The notes under the pieces were generated by a model, which saw only the letters and a program-made list of their open reading frames with translations, had not been told where the DNA came from and searched no databases. 36,872 nt of DNA, taken from assembly GCA_902551695.1 (NCBI GenBank), contig CACDEI010000010.1, positions 1 to 36,872 of the forward strand, given 5' to 3'. Shown piece after piece: positions 28,656-36,872 of this stretch (position 1 is the first letter of the stretch; each line of letters opens with the position of its first letter). Position numbers and translations under genes: made by a program. Source of the DNA: an uncultured Pseudomonadota bacterium (GTDB lineage Bacteria; Pseudomonadota; Gammaproteobacteria; Ga0077536).

Positions 28656-30395
28656 CTACTCCGACGCCGCTGATGCCACCTTTTGACCTTGAGTCCGCGC
28701 TAGGAAATCCTGTTTTGCTTTGGAGCGGGACAGTTTCCCGGATGATGTTCTAGGCAGTGTTTTAGGAGGAACCAAATCGATCTGACAAGAAACACCAAAA
28801 TGTAAAGAAACCAGTTCACAGAGATTTTTAATCAATTCGTTACGCTTAGCTGGATTACTCTCTCGAGACTCTACAACCATCACTACCCTATCGGTACCGT
28901 GATCATCCGAGAAAGAAAAAGCGGAGACATTACCAAAGCGTACACCTGGCAGGCTTTCAGCAAGATACTCTAAATCATGCGGCCAGATATTACGTCCATT
29001 CACAATTATAACGTCCTTACGACGTGCAGTGACCACCACATTATCGCCGTTTCTAAAACCAATATCTCCAGTATCCAACCACCCATCCGCACTAAGAACC
29101 TCATTGGTCGCATCTTTGTTATGAAAATAACCAGTCATCACGCTTTCGCCTCTTAAGCAAATTCGACCACACTGGAAATCATCTAGGTCATTTCCCTCAT
29201 CGTCACGAATAGCCAACTCGAAACTCGGGAGAATCTTACCGCAATCAACAAATGTAAGAATGTCCGATCCTTGGGTAGATTCTCTTATAATTACATCACC
29301 ACTGGTTGAGATCGACTGTTTATCTACGTTCATCACAGACATACCATCACCCAACTTAGCAAAACTAATAGCCAAGGCACATTCCGCCATTCCGTAACAC
29401 GGTACAAAAGAAGCAGGATTAAATTTTGCATCTTTTAAAACGTGGGCGAAACGCCGTAGCGGTTCCGGATGAATTCTCTCAGCACCGACACACGCAACCC
29501 TCCAGGAGCTAAGATCGTATTTATCTTGGTCTGTAAGCCGCAAACGTTTTGCGCATAAGGCATACCCAAATGGGGGGCTGGAGGAAATTGTGCCTCGATT
29601 CTCTGATATCAATTTCAACCAAAGCCTCGGCCTCATAGCAAAAGTTTTCGGGCTTAGATAATCTGCCGACAATTGATTGGCAAGCGGGAGAAGAACAAAT
29701 CCCACTAATCCCATGTCATGATAAAAAGGAAGCCAGGATACCATCCTATCATTTCCACCAATTTTTAGTCCGTGAACTGAAATATCTCTCAGATTGGACA
29801 TGACACATTTTTGAGTTATCTCAACGCCTCGAGGGAATCGGGTGCTCCCTGAGGTGTACTGTAGGTACGCGATGTCACCTGATTCTAAAGGCTTCAAAGG
29901 TTCCTCACTGGAAGGCAATATCTCGAACTCCTCTGGAGTTCCACATTTGATTGAATCTATTCGCTCAGCCGCTTGCCTCAAAAAGGCAATGTGAGAATCA
30001 GGCGCAATAGCCACATCAGCTCCACAGCTATCCAGCATCCTTTCTAGTTGCTCGACGTAAGCAGCTCTTGCTCCCACTTGTAATCCAGCTGGCAAAGCAA
30101 CTGGAATCAAACCAGCATATTGACAAGCAAAAAAGAATCTATGGAACATCGGATGAGTTTCTGCAACGAGCGCCACTCTGGCTCCTCGTTTCAACTTAAG
30201 ACTCATTAACTGGGAAGCAAGATATTTTGACTGCTCTTTTAATTCGGCGTAAGTCAAAGTGACATCAAGCTCACCTCTTCCATTATAAAAATTACATCCA
30301 GTCTCACCTGCTGCTGCATACTCTAATGCTTCAACTAATGTCCCGAATGTTGCGTTGATTAAGCTCAAAGACTTATTGAGTTTAGTAGGTTTCAT
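28656..30395 (-). CDS. Fatty acyl-AMP ligase / acyl-ACP synthetase (AasR-like)
   Basis: AMP-binding motifs YLQYTSGSTRFPRGVEIT, CYGMAECALAISF, WLDTGDIGF, RRKDVIIVNGRNIWPHDLE, TLPRTSSGKLSRSKAK. Confidence 0.92.
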   Translation of the reverse strand: MKPTKLNKSLSLINATFGTLVEALEYAAAGETGCNFYNGRGELDVTLTYAELKEQSKYLASQLMSLKLKRGARVALVAETHPMFHRFFFACQYAGLIPVALPAGLQVGARAAYVEQLERMLDSCGADVAIAPDSHIAFLRQAAERIDSIKCGTPEEFEILPSSEEPLKPLESGDIAYLQYTSGSTRFPRGVEITQKCVMSNLRDISVHGLKIGGNDRMVSWLPFYHDMGLVGFVLLPLANQLSADYLSPKTFAMRPRLWLKLISENRGTISSSPPFGYALCAKRLRLTDQDKYDLSSWRVACVGAERIHPEPLRRFAHVLKDAKFNPASFVPCYGMAECALAISFAKLGDGMSVMNVDKQSISTSGDVIIRESTQGSDILTFVDCGKILPSFELAIRDDEGNDLDDFQCGRICLRGESVMTGYFHNKDATNEVLSADGWLDTGDIGFRNGDNVVVTARRKDVIIVNGRNIWPHDLEYLAESLPGVRFGNVSAFSFSDDHGTDRVVMVVESRESNPAKRNELIKNLCELVSLHFGVSCQIDLVPPKTLPRTSSGKLSRSKAKQDFLARTQGQKVASAASE

Positions 30396-30482
30396 TAGGC
30401 CCCGGTTTTTCCTCGAAATTAACCCAAATGATGACGTTCTCGCAAAGCCGTAGAAGCGCCATTCCCTTGTCCATCCTATGAC

Positions 30483-30511
30483 AGTATAACCTTTTCGCTT
30501 CTTCTTAACAA
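30483..30511 (-). promoter_or_regulatory. Putative sigma70-type promoter for the acyl-ligase/cerR/acp/spt operon
   Basis: On the minus strand, TTGTTA (30511..30506), 17 nt, TATACT (30488..30483), about 90 nt upstream of the acyl-ligase ATG. Confidence 0.4.
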
Positions 30512-30814
30512 AGGTTAGATAGTTTTGTTAATTTTCTATTTCTGAAGGAAAATTTCTTAATTTCTTCTTCTTCCCGCCAAGCACCCAAAGCCCATAATGT
30601 TAAAGAAACCAACATGCCGCAATCTAGGGATGTTTTTGCCAACCATATAATCCTTAAGAAAGCTTTCACTTTTAATTATCCCATTGAAATTAATAGATAT
30701 TTACAATTCGGCCACTTGATCCAACAAAAGACGGAAAGTACTACCACTTGACCTAATGAATTACTTTTAATGCTCTGATAGAAAATAAATTAAAGCAAGA
30801 AAAATAACCATAAT

Positions 30815-32383
30815 TCATTCGAACAGCCCTTGGAAAAACCAGTTTTCTTTACTAACCAGCTCCCTATAAATCCATAAAATCATTCCAGAATAGCTTTCTG
30901 CAACGAAGTAATCTCGAGCGATTTCTGCGCCAGTCCACCAATCACTAACTATTCGTTCACGTCCAGATAAAATTAATGCGCGACCATCATAAAATGGCTT
31001 ATTCTTCTTAACAACAAGTCTCATAGGTGGATCAATAAACCAGACTGGTCTTTTTATTTTTGGTAGCACATTGCCCGGCAGACAAGTTGCATTCTGCTTT
31101 CCATCAAAAGAATAGCAGTATGCGAAAGAATGCTCCGGCACATGCTCCGGTTTTCTATTTAAAACATATAGCGACTCTTCTCCGTAGCGCGACCGAATTA
31201 GATCCACAAATTGATCACACAGTAAATTCGTATCAGTTTTATTTGCCTTATGAAAAATATTTAAATTTTCTTGCCTTGCATTTTCCACTTCATCTAAAGA
31301 AAGTCGAATACTGTCGAAGGGCTCTCTAAATCTTTTGTTTTTCAATTTTTCCTCTAAAATCCTAAGCACGACAGAAATATTATTAGTTCCTGATAAAAAA
31401 ATAGGTACTTTTACTTCGGAGGAATATCTACAAAAAAACCAAGTTAACTGGCGCGCCTTTAAAGCCTTGCATGAAAGATATTTGTTTGCCTTTTTTAACA
31501 ATTCTTCTATGTAAGGTTTCAGATCGAGCCAACCTTCAACCTCGCAATCTAACGTTATTGAAATGTTTTCCTTCTGAGGAACAATATAGAATCGCTGTGG
31601 ATCGGGTTCGTAACCATAAAGACGATCAAATTGCTGTAATGCATCTTTCCCAAAACGCTCTGCCAAACCTTTTCGAGGCAATTTTTTGTAATCGCCTAAG
31701 GTTCGGACGCCCATTTTCTTCAAAAGTTCTAATTGTTTCGGCAAGAAAGAAAACATACTAACCGGAACCGTATTTATTTCCTTGGAAGTAAATCGATTTG
31801 ATACAGCCTCCTTCCTTCTTTTTTTCGCACCAATCTCCGCTAAAAGCGGAGTCGCGCCAGTTGCAAAGGCAAACTTGTAACCCCAATCATCAAGGTCATC
31901 GGACATCATCTTAATTAGCTTTTTCTGTCCTCCAAATAATTTCAAACTACCTTTCACCTCAACTAATAATCCATCAGGAAATTTGTCAACAACCAAAGGG
32001 CTAAATTTACCAGCCCAAAGGAGCAAACTATCGGTTTCTTTTTTTTCTATTCCTTTATTTCTCTCTAAAATTGTTATACCCCCTAGTCTCTCAACCAATG
32101 CAAGGGGCATATCTTTACGAACCCCTAACGCCTTAGCACTGTCATTCATTTGTAGAACTAGCGGCTCACCTTTGCCATCATCTACCAAAACACAAGGGTT
32201 TGATGGAATTAGCTTTTTAATCAATGATTGCAAAAAAAAGTGCGGGAAATTAAAAAAAAACCAAACTTTTTCACCTAACAGGCGCGAGTCAATTTGATTC
32301 GTAAATGATGATTTATTTTCAGTCTCTACTACATATTGAGGACCTAAGCGCTTTTCAAAAACGCTCTTCATATATCGAAACAT
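30815..32383 (-). CDS. imuB: ImuB, Y-family DNA polymerase-like protein
   Basis: WFFFNFPHFFLQSLI N-terminus, FPDGLLVEVKGSLKLFGG, FAFATGATPLLAEIGAKK, C-terminus WFFQGLFE; in an operon with imuA and lexA. Confidence 0.9.
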   Translation of the reverse strand: MFRYMKSVFEKRLGPQYVVETENKSSFTNQIDSRLLGEKVWFFFNFPHFFLQSLIKKLIPSNPCVLVDDGKGEPLVLQMNDSAKALGVRKDMPLALVERLGGITILERNKGIEKKETDSLLLWAGKFSPLVVDKFPDGLLVEVKGSLKLFGGQKKLIKMMSDDLDDWGYKFAFATGATPLLAEIGAKKRRKEAVSNRFTSKEINTVPVSMFSFLPKQLELLKKMGVRTLGDYKKLPRKGLAERFGKDALQQFDRLYGYEPDPQRFYIVPQKENISITLDCEVEGWLDLKPYIEELLKKANKYLSCKALKARQLTWFFCRYSSEVKVPIFLSGTNNISVVLRILEEKLKNKRFREPFDSIRLSLDEVENARQENLNIFHKANKTDTNLLCDQFVDLIRSRYGEESLYVLNRKPEHVPEHSFAYCYSFDGKQNATCLPGNVLPKIKRPVWFIDPPMRLVVKKNKPFYDGRALILSGRERIVSDWWTGAEIARDYFVAESYSGMILWIYRELVSKENWFFQGLFE

Positions 32384-32399
32384 TTAATAGCAGAGACTG

Positions 32400-33032
32400 T
32401 TACAATTCTAAACATACGCTTTTCCCCTTAGCTTCCCCGCATGCTTTTAAAAGCGTAATTTTTAAGCCTCTCAAACCGGACGATGAAGATAAAATTTTCG
32501 AGCTTATTCTAAGCGTACTAGAAGACGAGTAATTAACCGCACTGAAAGGAAGAAAAGTGACACCCCAACTTTTTCCTGTCAAAGCGGCAAGACTCAGTTT
32601 CCTAGAATCCTTGAATAACACATTTGAAAGCCAAGCTAATACTATCGAGCAATCCTCAACCTTAAGTGCATCTTCGTAAATCCTTAAGATTTCTTGGCCT
32701 CTTGAAGCACTTTTACAAGGTGGATTGATTATTATCAAGTTTGATAACTCTAATCCTTCAAAAGATAAAGCGGACGGAAAAGGTATATAGGGAGGATTAA
32801 CAAATATGACTTTTTTCTGCGCTCTTGTCATACGAGCGATTAACGGTAACACAAGACGCAATGCCCCCATCCCAGCCTTTTCAGAAAATATTTCTGTAAG
32901 ACCGTGTTTCGGCCACCCACCGCCCGGCAAGATTTGATCTAAAGTTTTGTATCCTGTTTCTCTAAAACCAAGGTTGTAAGTGAAGGCATGATCTGTCCAT
33001 ACAAGGGATTTGTTTATTAATCCTTCAAGCAT
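32400..33032 (-). CDS. imuA: ImuA, RecA/SulA-like translesion accessory protein
   Basis: GYKTLDQILPGGGWPKHGLTEIFSEKAGMGALRLVLPLIARM, an ImuA pattern; between lexA and imuB. Confidence 0.88.
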   Translation of the reverse strand: MLEGLINKSLVWTDHAFTYNLGFRETGYKTLDQILPGGGWPKHGLTEIFSEKAGMGALRLVLPLIARMTRAQKKVIFVNPPYIPFPSALSFEGLELSNLIIINPPCKSASRGQEILRIYEDALKVEDCSIVLAWLSNVLFKDSRKLSLAALTGKSWGVTFLPFSAVNYSSSSTLRISSKILSSSSGLRGLKITLLKACGEAKGKSVCLEL

Positions 33033-33037
33033 AAGGG

Positions 33038-33658
33038 CTAAACCTTCGCTCTCAACACACCTACACCAATCCCTTCGATGATAAGTTCTTGTGAAGCCAA
33101 ATCAACTTCTAAAGTCTTAAAAGAAGCATTCTCAGGTAATAAACGAACTTTAGCTCCGCGCTTATAAAACCTCTTTACAGTAACCTCATTGTCTAATCGT
33201 GCCACCACTATCTGACCATTACGCGCTACATTATTAGAATGCACCACTAGCAAGTCTTGATCGAGAATACCGACACCGACCATGCTATCCCCCTTTACTC
33301 GGAGCAGATAACTTGGCTTCAAATCAAACATTGATGGATCTACAAAATAGCTATCCTCCATATGTTCAATCGCTAAAATAGGTTGTCCTGCTGCCACCTG
33401 ACCAATAACAGGCAATTCCAATTCTGAGGCCAAAGAGGCACTTTTCTTCATCAATCGAATTCCTCTCGATGTACCAGGTAAAAGATCGATATAGTTTTTT
33501 CTCGCCAATGCTCGCAAATGATCTTCGGCAGCATTGGCCGAACTAAATCCTAACGACTTAGCAATTTCCGCTCTTGTTGGAGGCATGCCCGTTTTCTCTA
33601 TGAAATTACATATCAACTCAAGTACTTCTGATTGCCTTTTAGTAAGACCGGTTGGCAT
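33038..33658 (-). CDS. lexA: LexA repressor
   Basis: [85 protein letters not shown]. Confidence 0.97.
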   Translation of the reverse strand: MPTGLTKRQSEVLELICNFIEKTGMPPTRAEIAKSLGFSSANAAEDHLRALARKNYIDLLPGTSRGIRLMKKSASLASELELPVIGQVAAGQPILAIEHMEDSYFVDPSMFDLKPSYLLRVKGDSMVGVGILDQDLLVVHSNNVARNGQIVVARLDNEVTVKRFYKRGAKVRLLPENASFKTLEVDLASQELIIEGIGVGVLRAKV

Positions 33659-33678
33659 AGATAATTCCCCGTAATTAT

Positions 33679-33698
33679 TACTGTATATAAAAACAGTA
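33679..33698. promoter_or_regulatory. LexA-binding SOS box
   Basis: TACTGTATATAAAAACAGTA matches the CTGT-N8-ACAG consensus, about 20 bp upstream of the lexA start. Confidence 0.93.
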
Positions 33699-33802
33699 TT
33701 TTCCTGGATCTCGATATGAAATACAAGTCTTTAGCTCTCTATTAACGCTCAATTACGCTATAATCCTGCTATTAGCAGCGTTAACCAAGTAACAAATTAT
33801 CG

Positions 33803-34183
33803 ATGACGAACAAAAGAACGGGCTTTAAACGCCTAAGAAAGGCATTCGGCTATTCCGTAAAAGGGATAGAACAGGCTTGGCACAATGAAGAGGCTTTTCG
33901 ACTAGAAACCATTCTTTGTATTTGCCTATTCCCTCTGAGCTTTTTCGTAGGCAACAATATAACTGAATACATTCTTCTAATCGGAACTCTAGTCTTGCTA
34001 GTGATAACCGAGCTCTTTAATTCAGCCATCGAAGCGCTAACCGATCGTGTTGGATTAGATAACCATGAACTATCTGGACGGGCAAAAGATATAGCATCTG
34101 CTACAGTATTTATAGCATTAATCTATTTAGTATCGGTCTGGTTATCGCTCGCATGGAATAATATATTATCTTCAAATTTTTAA
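33803..34183 (+). CDS. dgkA: Diacylglycerol kinase DgkA
   Basis: GYSVKGIEQAWHNEEAFRLETILC; ELFNSAIEALTDRVGLDNHELSGRAKDIASATVF. Confidence 0.94.
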   Translation: MTNKRTGFKRLRKAFGYSVKGIEQAWHNEEAFRLETILCICLFPLSFFVGNNITEYILLIGTLVLLVITELFNSAIEALTDRVGLDNHELSGRAKDIASATVFIALIYLVSVWLSLAWNNILSSNF

Positions 34184-34202
34184 ACTCAATTATAATAGCC
34201 AA

Positions 34203-35879
34203 ATGAACGAAACCCTTCCCAGCTCTAAAAGAAATTTCATACAACATATAATAGATAAAGATGTAAAGTCATTCGAAAATCAAAAAAGTATTATGACCCG
34301 CTTTCCTCCGGAGCCAAACGGTCATCTACATATTGGCCACGCAAAATCAATGTGCTTAAATTTTGGTCTTGCTAAAGAGTATGGAGGCATATGCAACCTT
34401 CGATTCGATGACACTAATCCGACAACCGAAAACAAAGAATACGTAGAATCAATAAAAGATGATGTAAAATGGTTAGGCTTCGATATCTCCAACGAAACCT
34501 ACTACGCTTCGGATTACTTTTCTATATTGTTTGATTTTGCGGTTAAGCTAATAAAGGAAGGTAAAGCATTTGTAGACAGCCAACCACCAGAAACAATTCG
34601 ATCTCAACGTGGTTCCTTACAGAAACCAGGCTCCAACAGTCCATTCCGCGATAGAGATGTGAATACCAATTTGGATTTGTTCCATCGCATGCGGGAAGGA
34701 GAGTTTAAGGAAGGAGAACATATACTAAGAGCTAAAATAGATATGTCCTCTCCTAACATGAACATGAGAGACCCCGCCTTATACAGAATCCGCGAAAAGG
34801 ATCACTACCGAACTGGAAACCAGTGGAATATCTACCCGATGTACGACTTCACCCAGTGCCTGTCAGATGCTATAGAGGGAGTGACTCACTCCATTTGCAC
34901 CCTAGAGTTCGAAGATCACAGGCCGTTGTACGATTGGGTGATAGAAAACGTCGAGACCAGCAACCGCCCGAAACAAATAGAGTTCGCCAGGTTAGAGATA
35001 GATTATTCAATCACGAGCAAAAGGAAACTCTTGTCTTTAGTGGAAGAGGGAAATGTTAGCGGATGGGATGATCCCAGGCTTCAAACCATCAAAGGGATGC
35101 GAAGAAGAGGCTACCCCCCTGAAGCCATCAAAAATTTTTGCGAGTTAATTGGCATAACGAAAAAACAAGCAGTAATAGACCTTAGCACCCTGGAAAACTG
35201 TGTTAGAGAAGAGCTAGATAAGAAAGCACCTAGAATAATGGCAGTTTTGGATCCCCTTAAGGTTATAATCAAAAACTTTCCAGGAAATACCTCAGAACAA
35301 TTGAACGCTCCGAATCATCCCAAGGACAGTACTTTCGGCGAGAGAAAATTACCGATAACAAAGGAAATCTACATCGAAAGATCTGACTTCATGGAGGAAC
35401 CACCGAAAAAATTTCATAGGCTATCCCCAGGCAAAAAAGTCAGATTAAGATATGCTTTCGTAATTAGATGCGAAGAAATCGTAAAGGATGAAAACGGAAC
35501 CGTTCAAGAACTCCATTGTTCCTACGATTCTAGTACTTATAACGGAAAGAATCCCGAGGATGGCAAGGTCAAAGGTATAATTCACTGGGTCTCTGCCGAG
35601 AAAAATATACCTATACAGGCCAGGCTTTTCGATAGGCTTTTCACAGTGCCCAATCCAAATGGAGAAGAAGACTTCCGGAAATTCCTTAATCCCAAAAGCT
35701 TAGAAATAAAAAATCATGGCTTAGCTGAAATTAGCTTGAAATCGTCTAAACATAGTCAATTTCAATTTGAACGAACGGGATACTTCTCTCTCGACAAAAA
35801 AGAGTCTACGAATGATAAATTGGTATATAACCGGACTACTACTCTAAGAGATTCTTGGCTTAAAGAACAAAAGAAGTAA
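34203..35879 (+). CDS. glnS: Glutaminyl-tRNA synthetase
   Basis: TRFPPEPNGHLHIGHAKSMCLNFGLAKEYGGICNLRFDDTNPTTE; ITSKRKLL. Confidence 0.97.
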   Translation: MNETLPSSKRNFIQHIIDKDVKSFENQKSIMTRFPPEPNGHLHIGHAKSMCLNFGLAKEYGGICNLRFDDTNPTTENKEYVESIKDDVKWLGFDISNETYYASDYFSILFDFAVKLIKEGKAFVDSQPPETIRSQRGSLQKPGSNSPFRDRDVNTNLDLFHRMREGEFKEGEHILRAKIDMSSPNMNMRDPALYRIREKDHYRTGNQWNIYPMYDFTQCLSDAIEGVTHSICTLEFEDHRPLYDWVIENVETSNRPKQIEFARLEIDYSITSKRKLLSLVEEGNVSGWDDPRLQTIKGMRRRGYPPEAIKNFCELIGITKKQAVIDLSTLENCVREELDKKAPRIMAVLDPLKVIIKNFPGNTSEQLNAPNHPKDSTFGERKLPITKEIYIERSDFMEEPPKKFHRLSPGKKVRLRYAFVIRCEEIVKDENGTVQELHCSYDSSTYNGKNPEDGKVKGIIHWVSAEKNIPIQARLFDRLFTVPNPNGEEDFRKFLNPKSLEIKNHGLAEISLKSSKHSQFQFERTGYFSLDKKESTNDKLVYNRTTTLRDSWLKEQKK

Positions 35880-36043
35880 TAGTTCACTTTTTATTTTAAT
35901 CAAGGCTAGAAAATTTAGATTCTTACTAATTTACTCAGAATAAAGTGTCATCACCTTATATGACATCGAGGGAGCTGCATTTTAAGCTTAACTAAATTTC
36001 TTTATCATTTTTGCTACCCTGAGCTAGTTTTCGCTACACAGAG

Positions 36044-36868
36044 CTATGAGAAGAGCAATAATTCTTCTTGGGTTCCTGCTCTACCATGCAACACGTAACT
36101 CAGGTAGTCCTCATAAGTTTCCATCCACATACCTGCGCTTCTTTCTCTTCCTTTCTCTTGATCAGTTTTTGTAGTTTTTGTATACCAATTATTACACCTC
36201 AACCAAACTTTATTTCTAGATGAAGAATTGCAAAGCTCTGTCCAAGATGAGACCGCATCAGATTTTGGCTCTACCACAGAATATCCTGTTTGGTTCATGC
36301 TAGATATAAGTTCCGCAATATATTTCGCCTGTTGTTCACACAGGAGCGTTACATTGGTCACAGGGTTAAGGCTTTGTGGGCCTGCCATCATATAAAAATT
36401 AGGCATATCTTCAACATGAATACCCCAAAGAGATTCAGGTCTCGTCATTTGAAAGCGATTTGTTTGGTTGGCTCCAAATTTTTTTGCCAAAGAAGTTCCG
36501 TTTCGACCGTAGATGGGGAAAGGTATGAAATTGCTGTCAAATCCTGTCGCATAGATGATCACATCAAGATCAAAATGCTCTCCTCTAGCAATTTTTAAAC
36601 CTGATTTATCAACACCCACAACTCCTCCATCATCATGAACAAGAGTGACATTCTGTTTATTGAAAGTCGTGTAATAATCATCGATGAAAAGCACTCTCTT
36701 ACACCAAAAGGGGTAATCTGGAATAAGGAGTTCTGCTATCTTTGAGTCATGAACTACATCCCTTATGCCTTTAGCCAGTTCCTCACATATAGCAGCATTT
36801 TGCTTATCATCGTGCAACATATCAAAATCTATAAACTGCTCGCCGGGTGGGTATTCTCCTTTTCCCAT
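36044..36868 (-). CDS. Flavin-containing monooxygenase / Baeyer-Villiger-type monooxygenase (N-terminal part outside window)
   Basis: C-terminal half: CKRVLFIDDYYTTFNKQNVTLV, FDLDVIIYATGFDSNFIPFP, MPNFYMMAGPQSLNPVTNVT. The gene probably continues upstream of the window edge. Confidence 0.85.
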   Translation of the reverse strand: MGKGEYPPGEQFIDFDMLHDDKQNAAICEELAKGIRDVVHDSKIAELLIPDYPFWCKRVLFIDDYYTTFNKQNVTLVHDDGGVVGVDKSGLKIARGEHFDLDVIIYATGFDSNFIPFPIYGRNGTSLAKKFGANQTNRFQMTRPESLWGIHVEDMPNFYMMAGPQSLNPVTNVTLLCEQQAKYIAELISSMNQTGYSVVEPKSDAVSSWTELCNSSSRNKVWLRCNNWYTKTTKTDQEKGRERSAGMWMETYEDYLSYVLHGRAGTQEELLLFS

Positions 36869-36872
36869 AGCT

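Noticed and set aside
34823-35059. 78-aa ORF in an alternate frame of glnS
   Set aside because: Arg-rich out-of-frame translation inside a conserved synthetase gene.
36013-36046. Imperfect direct repeat gctaccctgagcta / gctacacagagcta
   Set aside because: Only two imperfect copies, overlapping the monooxygenase stop; not distinguishable from chance.

Overview
36.9 kb window of a Gram-negative, probably gammaproteobacterial, chromosome. The left part is a conserved housekeeping block: CorC/HlyC-type CBS protein (partial), radA, alr, dnaB, rplI, a DUF2232/YybS-like membrane protein, rpsR, rpsF, rlmB, rnr, then tRNA-Leu(CAG). Next comes a Gld-type ABC transporter (ATPase, GldF-GldG fusion, DUF4340 protein) and a cupin. 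The right end carries lexA-imuA-imuB with a perfect SOS box, dgkA, glnS and a partial flavin monooxygenase. Between them (about 15.3-30.4 kb) is the accessory highlight: what looks like a complete bacterial sphingolipid (ceramide) synthesis, modification and export locus. It encodes a YghO/bCerS-like GNAT acyltransferase, serine palmitoyltransferase-like enzyme, dedicated ACP, CerR-like epimerase and fatty acyl-AMP ligase. Interleaved are a MobA-like and a LicC-like nucleotidyltransferase, an LpxO-like hydroxylase, a HIT protein, a CDP-alcohol phosphotransferase with a degenerate nucleotidyltransferase-like N-terminus, a pol-beta-like nucleotidyltransferase with an atypical motif, a metallophosphoesterase, a Wzx-like flippase and an LptA-like/LptF/LptG set. 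Main hypotheses: an Lpt-type bridge dedicated to sphingolipid export, headgroup and 2-hydroxyl tailoring of ceramide, and an unusual in-frame TAG junction between the acyl ligase and the epimerase, which has no canonical start codon. All family assignments come from reading motifs; no database search was run.
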